Position numbers and translations under genes: made by a program | Assembly (NCBI RefSeq): GCF_001640805.2 | Contig: NC_066833.1 | Location: forward strand, 14,996,068 to 15,060,067 | Direction of reading: 5' to 3' | Source: Lates calcarifer | Lineage: Eukaryota > Chordata > Actinopteri > Centropomidae | Length of the DNA: 64,000 bases | Shown here: positions 1 through 36,029 of the stretch, in pieces | How positions within the stretch are numbered: the first letter of the stretch is position 1 | Layout: each line of letters opens with the position of its first letter | The notes under the pieces: model-generated | What the model was told of the DNA's origin: nothing | Database searches by the model: none | The model's input: the letters and a program-made list of their open reading frames with translations, nothing else

Positions 1-2140
1 AGGGGAAACACAAGCTCCCTAACAGTAAAATGGCTGTGTGGTCAATTTGTTAAAGCCAAGATAACAGGTCAATCATCCCTCCACAGCCTCTGTTCTCTGC
101 TGGGCTTTACCTTCCAATCGGTCAGCTCTCTGTTCGCCTGCTCAGCTTGTTGGTCACGACTCAGCGCCTGTCTGAAGTTGAGCAGATGCCAAGGCCTGGT
201 TGATTCCAGGAGCCTTTGAATTATTGCCAGTTATTTGTTGTTGTGATATGGCGGAAAAGACGGGGAAGGAAAATGGAGACTTTTGCTGAAGCAAGCTGTG
301 AGAGATGTTCACTGGAGATGAGGTACCTGTTAGCAAACGTGTTGCCTTACATTTATTGAGGCCTAGTTGCTAATGCTGCCAGTGTTCTGAGCATTGTTTG
401 GGAACAAGAGGAGGGAGGATTTTTTTAAGTACGCAACATAGCCAATCAAATAAAGACAGTTTAAAACCAGAAGCCTAAAAGGAACAGTTTGCATTACATA
501 ATAACTAATTTTTTAAGGTGTCTGAGTCTAAAAATACTTAGCACGACTGAGTGTTTCATTGGCAAGGGAAGGTCTGGCCAGGGCTCTATGGCTAATGCTT
601 ATTAACTTGGCTCCTGCTGCTATCAGAACTCTGTTTTTGCATCTGCTGCAGTGCAATGGATGGAGCTAAAATGTGGCCCGCATTATTGTTGTTCTCTTTA
701 TTGTAGGAAACAGTTTGATTGAATAATTACTGTATTATGTGTCTCTGAGTAGGGAGGAAGTTTAGAGGTCAGGCTCTCTGTCTTGATTTTTGTGGTATTC
801 AGCAGTTAAACAGGCCCCACAGCAACTGAGGCGGCTGCATAGTAATGTACCCCCCCCTCCTCTGTTTTTCCCCTTGCTAATCCTTTGGTCATGCAGGCTG
901 AGGTCTCCGGACCGTGGGCAGTCAAGTGGTTTTGGCACATCAGGAAAGTCCAAGGTGGTCCATTATTATAAGACTTCTGATCGGCTTATATGGCAGCACA
1001 GCATTTTCCTCCATTTCTCTAGAGAACAGTTAAACGCTTAGCTGCCCCACACACATCATGCACACATTGTCAGCAGCAGCACTAAATACAGTGGAATTAG
1101 TGGTCATGTGCTTATAGTTTGAACTGTCAGTGAACTTGTGACTGCCAAAGTTTTCATAAAAACACTCCCCTCCACCTGATGGCTCTTTTTTACACTGTTA
1201 AATCAGCAGTTCTATTCAGTCTGATGCATTACAGTATATTGGAAATACATTAGCAGTTTTGTGGACACTCAGAGAAGTGTTGAAGATGTAGATGGTGGTG
1301 GTGTTATATTGGACATCATTATGATGAAATGACCCATTATTATATACATGAGGGAAACAAAAAATTAGAAATGCCTTTCAATGTAATACGGTAAAACAGC
1401 TTGGAAAATAACTATACTGTTGAATCAAGACTTTCTGACACAGTGTCAAGAGCTGAACATTACAACCTTGATAGAGATGGGATTTATTGCACAGTTGTAT
1501 TGAATTGTACTTGTACATTACAGTTGAAAGTCTGTACCTTTTTCCCTTGCCTTCACAATGGTTATGTTTCCAAATGGATCACTCAGCTTTAAAAAGGTGT
1601 AATAGTGACATATTTTAAGTGTTGTGCACCAAAATGAACGACAACACCCAGATTACTATTTTGGAAATGACACTACAGTAGCATATCTTTATGTTATTTT
1701 CATTTTGTAAGGAAAGCCCTGACTTTCAAGACAGTCGTAACACTGGTGATCACTACAAGTTTGTGCTCATTATGATACTGAAAATTATAGGGCGTTGAAC
1801 ACAAGAATTCCCTGTAAGTCATTGTGGATAAGATCACATACTAAATGCCTGAAATTCCCTTAGTGTTTCATTAGAGTGAGCTATGTTGTTTCTCCTCAGT
1901 CCCAATGCTAACATGTCTAGGTGAGATTACTGTGGGGCTTTCTGGAGGGCCTCAGTAGAAGGAGCTTGTGTGTCTGTTCATCAGTGCAAATGCTGTGAGG
2001 ATTTGTATACACACAACATTTGCATTGAAGGCATTTGTATACCACAGTTTGAGGAGCAGAGAGGAAGGAGGCTGGTTGCTGTTGACATTCACCTGTGCTT
2101 TTGTGTATCGTGCCTCACCCTGTCTAATTGGTGGAACCCT

Positions 2141-2141
<1 letters not shown>

Positions 2142-2187
<46 letters not shown>
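2142..2187. repeat. (GT)n microsatellite
   Basis: Uninterrupted GT dinucleotides. A second, shorter TG tract follows at about 2432-2458. Confidence 0.95.
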
Positions 2188-2189
<2 letters not shown>

Positions 2190-5100
2190 TACTTAGCTCC
2201 AACACGGGCCCATCCCAACACGTCTGGCCCTGCAGCTGCAGCAGAGCTAATTTTAGCCCAGGATGTGCGTACGCCTCAGTTCCCCTAGCCTGGCCTATGA
2301 GAGATGAGGAGAGGATGAGGGAGAGAGAGTAGCCAATTTTTTACTCTCTCTTCCATTCTGTGTACCTCTATCTCTTTCTTTTTTTCTGTAGTATATATTT
2401 TGTGTGCCCAAGTGTTTTTTTTGTTGTTTTTTTGTGTGTGTGTGTGTGTTTGTGTGTTTGTCCACGTGTCGTACAGGCACTATTGATTTGCACAGGAACA
2501 TATTGACTTTAGTTACTGTTGCCTGCCTGTTTATGACCTTTATTCACCAAAGTCCTTGCTAGCAGTTGGCATTTCACTGAGGTGTGTATGTACCTGTCTT
2601 CCTCTTTATCTCCATACCTCTGTATGGTCGTCATTGTGAGTAGAAAACCACACGACAGGGGTATTTTTCCAGTGTTGTATCTGCTATTAATAAACCTCAC
2701 TATATCCCTGAGCAGACGGCCTACTCCACTGGTGAGTGGCTGGTTCTTGTTACGACTGAGAGAGGCACAGGGATGGAGATTACAGCAGACTGGTTCACTG
2801 TGGTCAGGTATTAGAGTTAATCCCTCTACCTAGGGAAAGTGTCTGGATAAAGTGTGTATGTGTGTAGTATGACTGTGTGAATGCTCCATGAAGAGTGAAT
2901 TTCCCTCATGACTTTGTTATATGTGTTGGAATACTTCAGCAGCAAGGAGTATTAGTGCACACACGTGTGTTTTTTGTTTACCTAGGCATTTGGACTTTGC
3001 TGTGTTTTTATGTGCAAATCAGCAGACTAAAAGAAAACTCACAATGGTTCTCAACATGCCCTAGATTGTTTACCACATTTTTGTTTAATCATATACTCCT
3101 AACTTAAATGGCACCAATTTAGAAAGTACAAATTGTGTGTGTTTTGAGTCTTTGAGCAAAATACTGAATCCCTCCTTGTGTGTATTTGACCCTATGCTCT
3201 GACATTCCTGTTGAAGAGATTAAAAGCAAAGAAAATGTCCCAAGAGGGACTAGTAAATTTTCGCGCCATCATTGCTGGATATTCAGTTTGTCATGGCGAC
3301 AACGACCAGACTTGAAGGAAGAAGGACAGCGTCAGAGGTGGTGCAAACAGAACAGGGGCAGAACTTGCTCAAGCTCAATAATTCATGGCTGAGTGAGCTA
3401 AGCTGACCTTGAAAAATCCCCAGTGTTGGACTGTTGAAACCCAGCCCTGCTCATTTAGGGCAGAGAGGAGAAGTTGAAACAGGCAGGCACAAACACACAT
3501 ATACAGTACACGTGCACTCTGCTTTTTTGGTACTTTTTTTTTTTTTTTTTTTTTTTAATATTTCACTCCACAATGTGAAGTAACAAAGTCATCTGCCAGC
3601 TTTGCTGTTTGTCACTATTACAAAGGACATTTGTATTTTAGACTTTTTCTTTGGCTTCCCTTATATTTTGTAGCAGCCACTGCTGTCATTTACTGCTGTA
3701 AGCATTAAAAAGAGATATCTGTAGCAACTAGTGAAGCAACTATCCCTAGTATATACCCATCAACTTCCTTGATTGATATTGTTTGTTTGATAGCTTCATA
3801 CCACAAAAGACTATATCTAATAATAATGAAGAAAAAGTGACACCAGATCATCTCACCCTGCTACAAGCCAAATATCCAAGCTTAAATGTCCTTTACATTG
3901 TACTTAGGTTTTCCCTTTTTTTGTAGCTGTTATTCACTTAATATGAAAGCAAAGTAGCCTTTGAACTTTAAACTTGTTTCTCTCTACTTCACTCTCCATG
4001 CTACTCACTAATGTCTGCCTTTTTTAAAGCAGCACAAGCAGGTCCACCCATGTGCTTTGCTTAAGGAACAGCAAATGAAATCAGATTTGTTTTGACTTCC
4101 CTCACTCCTCAGACACCAAAACCTCTCACTAATCTCATGGTATTACAGTTTGCCAAAAGTCAGTCAGATAATTTTCCTCACAAATACTTGTGTGTAGATA
4201 TCAGTTTTGATCACAGCTTTTGGTTCATGTGGAGTTGCCAGTTGAATCTGAACTCAAACAAAATGAAAATATAAAAAGTGACATTTCAGTGGTGGTGTGG
4301 GGAGAGAAAGTGTTCCTGTGATCATACCACTCTGGTGTTTCCTTACATACTATTGCACTCAGTTTCACACTCCTAAAAAACATTTGCATTTCTCATAGCT
4401 ATCCTCCACCATCCTCATTTTCTCGCAAATTTAGCACTGCTTTGACACTGTAGATGACATGAACCCTCACTTACAGACTCGTGTCTGCAAGTGACTCAAA
4501 GCTGTCAAATTTCCAACACCCTTCAGTTTACTTTGAGGAGAAATAAAATGATTGTTTGTTTCCCTTCCTTCACGTAGCAACTACAGCTATGCTCACTGAA
4601 ATAACCCCTCTGAAAGATGATATTCAAATAATAAATTATGATTTTGTCAGAATAGAGTAGAAACACTGCTGCTACTCAACAGTGACTCATTCAGAAGCCA
4701 AAACACCAAAACTGCAGACACTGGCAGGGAAAATGTGAAGTTGTGCCCAAAAAAAGAATTAATAAAGGTTCAGTGTTGATTGGTTTATCTTGGCTAATAC
4801 AAGTAAAGGTGGTTTCTGCTGTAGCTCATAACAGGAACAGATTAACTATTTAAATCCTAAGGTCGATCACCTCTCCCCTGCTCTGGGTGCAGCAGTGGTT
4901 TAGAGTGGTTCTCTGTACTTGGCAGGGCTGTAACCCTGTGTTTGTTTACACTGGTTTAATGAGTCACTTAGTCACGGATCCTCGTATGATTCATCTGTCT
5001 GTACTGAATGATGAGTATTGTTAGGTGCAGAGGGATCCCTGCATATAGTACTCAGTAAAAATAAGACTCCAGCTGCTAAGGGGATAGAGTGTAGAATTTA

Positions 5101-5889
5101 ATTTCTTGGTTTTATGTCCAACTTTGTCACGTCACAAATAATTTCCATTAATCATGTACTCATCTTGTACTGTATCTTGCCAATTAATGTAATCCACAGC
5201 CAAGCCCCACTTTAAGAGTCTTGTTTACTTTAACAGTAAGGTAAACACACATACAACACACAGAACAGCAGTATGGGATTAACATACAGGTGTGCTGTCT
5301 GTCATAGAACTGACTTGATTAGCATGCTTGTAGTGTTTGTCTCAAGAATTGCACAGCATGTAGATTAGCGTGCTGCAGCTGTTGTTGGCCCTGTATGTCC
5401 TGGCAGCTGTTGGCAGAGGAGAGGACTGGCTAAGACTGTCGCTGGGTGAGAGTGGAGTCACGGCATAGCCGACCACACACACAGCAGTCTTGCCCCAACA
5501 TTCAAGATGTTAATCTCATGTTGTTGTTTTCGATTTTAGCTCTGACTTGACTGATTGTAAAAGGGATTTCTCATTGACCAACCCAGCTAAATACAGTACT
5601 TAATGAGTCATGAGACTGCTGAGGCTCCAGGCTCCAATATGAGCAGTTTTTTCCCCTCCCTCTTTAGTGTAGTTAAACCTCAAACCAATCTGGTCTTTGC
5701 TTTGTTCATTGAAAATTTCAAATCAAATTGTGCGCTGATTAAAATCCAAGAAAATTTTTCTCAGCAGTCATTAACTGTCAATATTAACAACCTTGATGTG
5801 AATATTTGATCATTTTTTTAGCCACACTAGAGTCATGGTTCAAGGAATGTCAATTTCAATTGATCAGTCAGTCCACTACCATCATGAGT

Positions 5890-6345
5890 TTGATGATCCA
5901 CTGACATTTCCTCTAGCACTACCTTGAAGTTGACATGTTTTCGTGAAATATTACATGATATTACATGAAGTTTGATACCTGTATTTTGATATCCATGGTG
6001 CCCAAAGGATGAATCCTATGGCTTTTGCAATCCCCTGACTTTCCATTTGACTCACTCAACTTTCATGAGACCAAAGCTTTTCATGTACTGCGATCATCAG
6101 GCAAAATTTCATTTTGCCAGTACTTTAGCTTATGATAACTAATAACATTCCTCGTCAGTCTCAGCTGTACTTTGCATTTAGTACTAATTATCAAATGTTT
6201 GCGTGCCAACATACTAAACTAAGACGCTGAATATGGTTTATGTGCCATTGTCATATGTCATTATGAGCATGTTAGCATGCTGATGTTAACATTTAGCTCA
6301 AAGCACCGCTGTATCTAAGTAAAGCCTCACAAAGCTTCGAGCATG
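5890..6345 (-). repeat. Teleost interspersed repeat, reverse copy
   Basis: The text contains phrases I know from a widespread teleost repeat: 'atgaatcctatggc..atcccctgactttcc', 'gtcagtctcagctgtactttgca', and 'catgttagcatgctgatgttaacattta' near the 3' end. A forward copy of the same family lies at 37020-37215. The class is not assigned, and the edges are approximate. Confidence 0.65.
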
Positions 6346-8825
6346 GCTTCAGTCATGTTTCACTGTCCTTTGCTCTGGCATACAACACTGGCTCTGGTAT
6401 ACAACACAAATACACTTAGATCCTAGTTTGTTAGGTCTAGGAAAGTTTGCTTATTGTCATTTACCAGGCCTCATTAGGTGTACGACATATTTAGCCAACA
6501 GTGACGGCTGGCTGGACTGCACTGTTATTACTACACACTAACTACAAATACTGGGTAAAGGTCCAGCTAAGTTTGCATTGTTTAAACCAAAGTGGATTCT
6601 AATTTCTGTTATTCCATATTTATTCCCCTTAACCAGCCACAGTTAGATGTTTAACATGCCTTATTCCTACAGTGGTTTCTTTGCCCTTTAGATTAAGTGT
6701 AAGGCAAAAGCCCCTTTGGTAAAACTGGAATCGCTGAATTGAAGAAAATGCATGTTTTCTTTGTTACAATGCAGTCACTTTATCCTCTACCATATAATTT
6801 GAGACACCTACAAAATGCTGTCTGACTCGTGCAACAATTCAAATACCAGTCTGTTGCAGTTCAAATAATGTTGGTCTCTTTTACTCACCTGGTATTCTCT
6901 AAACAGTCCTCAGAGAGCCTTGTTTTGCTGCAGATACCTCCTGCTTTCTCTGATCTTTATTGTTACAGAGCTGTGTTTTTCAAAGCAGCAAAAGTCATGT
7001 ACTTAACAAGTAATTTCAAATGTCTATGAACTGTACAGATAGGACAATATATTATTATTTATATTATATTATATTTGTAGTCAAATACAGATTTCTTGTC
7101 ATGGTTATGTTGTGCAGTTGTGCTGTTTGGATGAGGTTTAAAGATCTGAAAGTTTAGATTCATGACACAGGCCACTTTACAAAATATTTAATATAATAGA
7201 TTCTCCAGGAGTACTTCATTATATTGATGCAAAAACCATATTATAAACCAGTATTGCAATGAGACAGCCCTGCTCATTGACCTGCAATGTTGCCCACAAT
7301 GGCCTAATATAGAACTATTAAAGGGAGAGCTTCATGGAAAAATATCCACATTTATATTGCCTGACTGTTTATATCATGGGCCCACCCCCAGCTTGAGTCA
7401 TAGTATAATTTTGACCATTTAGAATGAATGAGATACAATAGATGCATAAATTTAAGCTGATTACATCTAATGGTGAAGATATCTTGTTCTAAAGAAATGA
7501 AAATATTTCACAAACCTTAACTTTATCTGACATGATTCTGTCATCTGACATGCAATGTATTCATGTTACAGATTGTGTTTGTGTTTGTATATTATATATG
7601 CCTTTTCCCTGCCTTTGCTGTGTTCACTCAACCTGGAGCCAACTGCTATCCTCAGCTTTGATGAGTCACACAACGAGTAAGCTTTATCTGGCAAAGGAAA
7701 ATAAGTAGCTTCTTTACAGCTTTCAGTAGATAGAGAGGGTGCACTCGTCATTCCAGACGGGACTTCTGCATAGTAATTCCCTTGACTCTTTGTGATGAAT
7801 TGCTAATGTAAGGGTCCTTCAGTTAAACACGAAGCTGTGTTAAAAATACTTAACATCAAATGCAGTGCTCAGTGATGTGGCACCGTCTGCCTCTCAGGGA
7901 CACGCAGCAGTGCAGAGCGGGCTCTCTTCAGCGTCGTCTTGTGTGTCACTGAAGCTTTGATTCGTTGTGCCAAATACAGTATACAATGGGTGTGGATCCT
8001 CAGGATGCATTTTTAGCAAGCAAGGACAACAAGTTGGCCAGCTGGCTGTTGCTATGCAACAATAGGGAACTCAAAAATGTATTACTTGTGCCATGACTTA
8101 AAATAACCTTAAAAACAAAGTCCAAAAAAATGCAGTTTCAGTGATTAAATAAAAACTGTATGTGATTTGTTTGTGTGTTGAATACCTGTTAGTAAGGCTA
8201 CTCTGCATCATAGTAATGTTTTTCAATGTTAAAACTGAGCATCTTTAGTGGAGGGTCATGCTGTTGTAGCAACCATCTGTTGGTTTCTGAGTCTCTGTGT
8301 TGTCAGTTGCTTTGTTCATTGTCTTGACTGATTATTTGTTGTGTAGGTCGTTTGCCTGCCAGCGGGATTTCCTTTCTTAACAACATAAGATCGATTCAAA
8401 ACCATTCTTTGAAACACTGTTCCTTTCAAAGCCATCCATCCTATTGATTCACTCCAGAAAGAAACACATTTTAGCTAAAATATGTATTATTTATTAATTT
8501 ATTGCTAACTCATGACAGATAATGATTTTATGTTATGCAATCTAATTGTCTTGCATCACAACACATCAGGATATTTCCTCTTTAAAAAATATTCTGGCAC
8601 TTAGTTTATATCACTTTTGTCTGTTATTAGTGGACTCCCGTGTGAGATCATGTACAGGTGTCCAGTACTAAAAGACTGAAGTGATGGAACTGAAGTGCCA
8701 TAAGAACTTTCTTGTTAAGAGCCTGCTGGTATTTCACTTATATTCCTTATTATATGCAATTTTTTTATGCACAATCACTTTAAAGGTCTTGTTTAAAATA
8801 AGCCTTTCTTCCCCTGTTGTTTCAG

Positions 8826-32050
<23,225 letters not shown>

Positions 32051-32076
32051 CATGCGGTGCACTGCAGGGCATGGTA

Positions 32077-32160
32077 GACACACACACCAACACACACACA
32101 CACACACACACCACACACCACACACACACACCACACACACACACACACACATACACACAC
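32077..32160. repeat. (CA)n tract in the hycc2 3' UTR
   Basis: CA dinucleotides with a few CC breaks, just after the stop codon. Confidence 0.95.
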
Positions 32161-32234
32161 TCATAACACACATACTCATGCAGTTTTTCTCTGCGACTCC
32201 CAACTACGACAACTTCTGTCTACCTATCCGTGTC

Positions 32235-32235
<1 letters not shown>

Positions 32236-32266
<31 letters not shown>
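32236..32266. repeat. (GT)n tract in the hycc2 3' UTR
   Basis: About 15 GT units, complementary to the CA tract that lies 75 bases upstream in the same transcript. Confidence 0.95.
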
Positions 32267-32269
<3 letters not shown>

Positions 32270-34902
32270 GAACACATTTTCAGATCTCAAGAGTTGCGTC
32301 TCCACCCTAACATCCATTAAACTTACAATCATGACCTGCAGTTACAGAGAATGCAACCAGAGAAAAGTAGTAGATCATGACTGCCCATTGCTGTTAACTA
32401 CAGTTGAGTGTAAAAGAGTCCAGCATGTCACTGCATCCTCCGCTCTGACTAAGCTGAGCATTCCACACACAAACTCTCCTCAAAGGGAGGAAACGTTGAG
32501 AGAAAAGTCGTAAGGATGCCATGCTAGCTGTAGGGGATATGACATTTCAGATTTTTTTGAGTTCCTGACTGAATCAGTCAATATGAATCAGCAATAACAC
32601 TTACCGTCGCTCATGTGGAGAAGAGTTGGGATTATTGCTCTTTCTCTTCATTCCTTTCCTTTCATTCCCGGGCTCACGTGCAATCGTTCTTGCTGATAAT
32701 CCTCCTTGTTAATTAGACAGAAATGATTTTATGGGAAAAAAGAAATCTTTGAATGTTTTTGTTTTGTTTTTTTTTAATCACAGTCCAAAGAAGGTAGCAT
32801 TTGTTTTGTTTCATTTTTCTTCACTTTGACAATGATTTTGTAGAAATCAGTCAAGACCCAAGTGATTTTTGAGCCCATGACCCTCATTTTATTCTGTAAT
32901 TATTATAATAATACTTCTCTGATTTGATCTGTAAAATCAATCTTTTAAGATTGTTATAAAACCAAACTGGAATGTGGTAAGGATTTGTCTCGCCCCAGGC
33001 CTTTAACTGGACAAATTATGAAGAAATCACTACTGTGCAGCTACAAGAGGAAAGAATTTGTCTTGTGACTTGATTTAAAATCTGAAGGCAAATCTTGTGG
33101 AAGAACTGGATTAAAACATTGTAGACAGTGCAGGTTTGTGTGTGAAGCTTAAGGCAATGACTGTATTTTATACTGGATTGTTATTCTGGTTTAAACCATT
33201 TAATGGGTCCTTCCTTCTGAAAGCACTTGTTGGTGTTTGTCCGTCTGTGTTGAGGCTTGTGTGTGGTGTCATTTCTGAGCTGGTGAATTACTGCCCACTG
33301 GAGGCTTGTACTAGTCACTGCGCATCAGCAGCCACCATGACGGTCGTCACGAGTTTTGTGCTCTGATTGGATGCTCATGAAATATTTTGTTCTACCTCAT
33401 TGTGTGTTCACCTGCCACTCAGACACCTGTCTCCCAATCAGATGCAGGATTCAAAGACCCCATTAGGTTTGAAACTGGAGCACTCGACCAGAGGATTCTA
33501 TACTAGTGGGGACCGATATGGTTTCACACTGCAACTGTAATGACACTGTAAAATCTGTGTGTGTACATGTGAGGAGTTGTGACTGAATATCTGGGCCTTG
33601 CATTTCAGTTCAATCACATCATGCACAAAATCTAGCTGCAAAACAAGAACACGACTGTCTTCAGGTTTTCATACTTTCTGTCATATATCAAACAACAACA
33701 CTGGGAATAACCTGATTATTTTAGTTCCCTAGAAATGTCCTGCTTATCTTTTTTTTTTTTTTTTTTTGGTAATGATTTTCGAAGTGCAATTTTTTTTTTT
33801 ATCCCCATGTGCATGGAGTTGGATCTTCTTTGCTGTTAAATGCCTGCATCTGCGCACAGTGCTAGCTAGCCTTGTGTAGTGCTCCCCTGCCCAGACTGAG
33901 TGATTTTAACACAGTGTGCTTGTCTGCATGTTTAGTGCCCTGCAAGCACTGCTGTTTCTGATGCATGAAACAGCCCAACGAGCCAAACCCAAGTCTCGTC
34001 TTTGCCAGATGTGCCAATACACATCCTCTCCTTAAGGATTTTATTTTATTTTTTTGCTTGGGTGTCTTAAGTTAAAATGCCTCTTTTTTCTGTTAAATTG
34101 TCTTATTGTAAAGTTAAGGCACAACAAAAGGGATGTTTGGAGGTATGGCTCAGTGTGCCCTTAGATGCAGCTTCACTTTTTTTGCCATGCATTTTCTTTT
34201 GGAGTGTGTGCAACACACTGTACTTTCACAATCATGTACTAAGCTTTGCTGTTCATGTGTATAAACAGTATAGTATGCGTCTTTGAACTGTAGATGTCAG
34301 CTGTTGTATTTGCATTTCCCATGTCTTACTCACGTGCGTGTTGAAAACGAGGATGAATGATTAATGTATATAAAAGCCAGTTCAGTCTGCAGTGCAAATC
34401 TCACACACTCATGCTCCCGTTGTGCTGGAAACCCTCACAGCTGCTGCTCCCAGTCCCAGAGTGAGTCCTGTGTGCGCTTTAGCCTTAAACATTTCAGGCC
34501 AAAAAAGAAGAAGAAAAAAAAGCCTCAGTTCTTTGGCCTCACGACGCTCCTCCTCCTCCTCTTCCTCCTCCTGCTGGACTGGACTGTTGAGGAAGAAGAG
34601 GGAGAAGAGAGGAGTGTAGCTACAGTTCGCACTCTCACCTGGTCTGTCTGCTGTCATCCCTGTGCTGTGTGGCTCTCAACAAGCCATTGTTCCCATTTTG
34701 CTGTATTTTGCTGTGAGTTGTGAGTGGCATCTTTTTGCTGTTTTAAAACTGTTGACGTGTTCATGTCATTAATATGAGTGCCCCTGACCGAGATTACCAG
34801 CAGCCATGTTGGTACTGTATGTTGACTTAGAGTAATTCCCTCAGTGTCTGGTGTTATTTGCATGTGATCAGGGCGGGAAATGAACACCGGCCAGCAAACG
34901 TC

Positions 34903-34908
34903 AATAAA
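34903..34908 (+). promoter_or_regulatory. Possible proximal polyadenylation signal, hycc2
   Basis: AATAAA followed by a GT/T-rich stretch (ctgggctgtggc). Confidence 0.4.
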
Positions 34909-35907
34909 ACTGGGCTGTGGCTGATGTAATTTTATCTTCCGTTCATTTTGGCAGAATTATAAGCTCAGAAATCCTCACTAAGTCCACATACATTTCAAAA
35001 AAAGATAATCTCTTTTTGTTGGTGACAGTGTCTTGTTAAATTTGTTCTCGGCCAGCCAGTACTGCTGGTGGGTGACGTTCATTTCCTGTCCTGCATGTGA
35101 TAACTGTGGGCTTTGTTTTCATACAGTATAATGCACTTTAATCCATCCACCTCTCTCCTCAAGATAGTTATTGAAAAGATATATATAGATGTGCAAATGT
35201 GTATACACTCAATGCAGGGTTCTAGTCTCTTTAAAGTAGTACTTCTATGTGATGTCACATCCAACACAATGCTATTTTTGTTAGTCTAAGGGTACAGCTT
35301 TTTTTTTTTTTTTTCCTTTTTGAAACCAAAAAATAAAAAAATAAAAAAAGTTACGGGGTCTGGAAGGTCTCAGGAGTTTATCAAAATGCCACATTTTAAA
35401 AATGGCAGCACCAAAATTTCTGTTTTTGAGGTCAGAATTGATTCTATGCAACATTTTTTCCCCCTTTTTTTCCCCTTTTCTTTCATTTTTGGTATACAGG
35501 CTTTCACTGATCCTTGTCGGGCGGGATGGGGAAGATGCATTTAAGCTGATTTTTACGGTGCAAGTCCTCAACAGTATCCCCCCATTCAGCGATTCTGTTT
35601 ATACACCCTGTTGTGGTGCTACAGAGTAAAGGACCTCTCTCATGTGAGTGAAATAAGAGGACCATCCATTTGTCATCTGACTGCCCTCACAGAGAGAAAG
35701 CCACAACTGGACTTCTGGTGCATGTTGAGCCCGTCTGTCAGTTTGCTGCTCTGTGGCTCAAAGACGTCAGTCGATGTATGAAATGTAAAACAGATTATCA
35801 GTGATGAATCTATTATAGATGCTTCGAGGGAAGCCGCTGTAAGATGTGATAACACTGTACTGTTGATGTTGTATAAATGGAGAGAAAGACTTATTTTAAA
35901 TCCTGTA

Positions 35908-35913
35908 AATAAA
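35908..35913 (+). promoter_or_regulatory. Polyadenylation signal, hycc2
   Basis: AATAAA. It overlaps a Pumilio-type TGTAAATA at 35904-35911. Confidence 0.45.
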
Positions 35914-35996
35914 TGTACAAAGGTGAGAGCAAGATAAATATAAAAAAACTGAAGATCAGTCTGATATGTAGAGAGAAATTAATCTGTATATTGTTG

Positions 35997-36002
35997 AATA
36001 AA
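35997..36002 (+). promoter_or_regulatory. Polyadenylation signal, hycc2 (best candidate for the distal end)
   Basis: AATAAA with a GT-rich downstream element (gtctgtctgctttgtgtgtgg) starting about 25 bases later. Confidence 0.6.
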
Positions 36003-36029
36003 TATTGTGCCGTAAGGGATCCGAGTGTC

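Larger units (their letters stand above)
1..8825. other. Non-coding: probable first intron or 5' flank of hycc2
   Basis: I found no coding exon here. The short ORFs have no family resemblance, and several are translations of TG repeats. The stretch holds TG tracts (2142-2187, 2432-2458), a T run at 3534-3556 and a teleost repeat at 5890-6345. Because 8826 is an acceptor-type exon start, at least one exon lies further 5'. I could not tell whether it is inside or before this window. Confidence 0.5.
32051..36025 (+). other. hycc2: hycc2 3' UTR
   Basis: About 4 kb from the stop to polyadenylation signals at 35908-35913 and 35997-36002, the latter followed by a GT-rich stretch. An earlier AATAAA at 34903-34908 could give a shorter form. 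It contains a CA tract and a TG tract close to the stop, T runs near 33750-33800, and matches to Pumilio and let-7 seed motifs. The end is inferred from signals. Confidence 0.65.

Noticed and set aside
1970..2332. Overlapping ORFs of 106 and 120 codons around 1968-2332
   Set aside because: Their middle part is Val-Cys repeats translated from the (GT)n tract, and the flanks show no family features.
2698..2731. Possible small 5' UTR exon before donor gtgagt at 2732
   Set aside because: There is a donor-like site and an upstream AG, but the pyrimidine tract is poor and nothing else supports an exon.
34364..34723. Plus-strand ORF of 119 codons in the hycc2 3' UTR with poly-Lys and poly-Leu runs
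   Set aside because: It comes from AAG and CTC repeats in untranslated sequence, with no family match.
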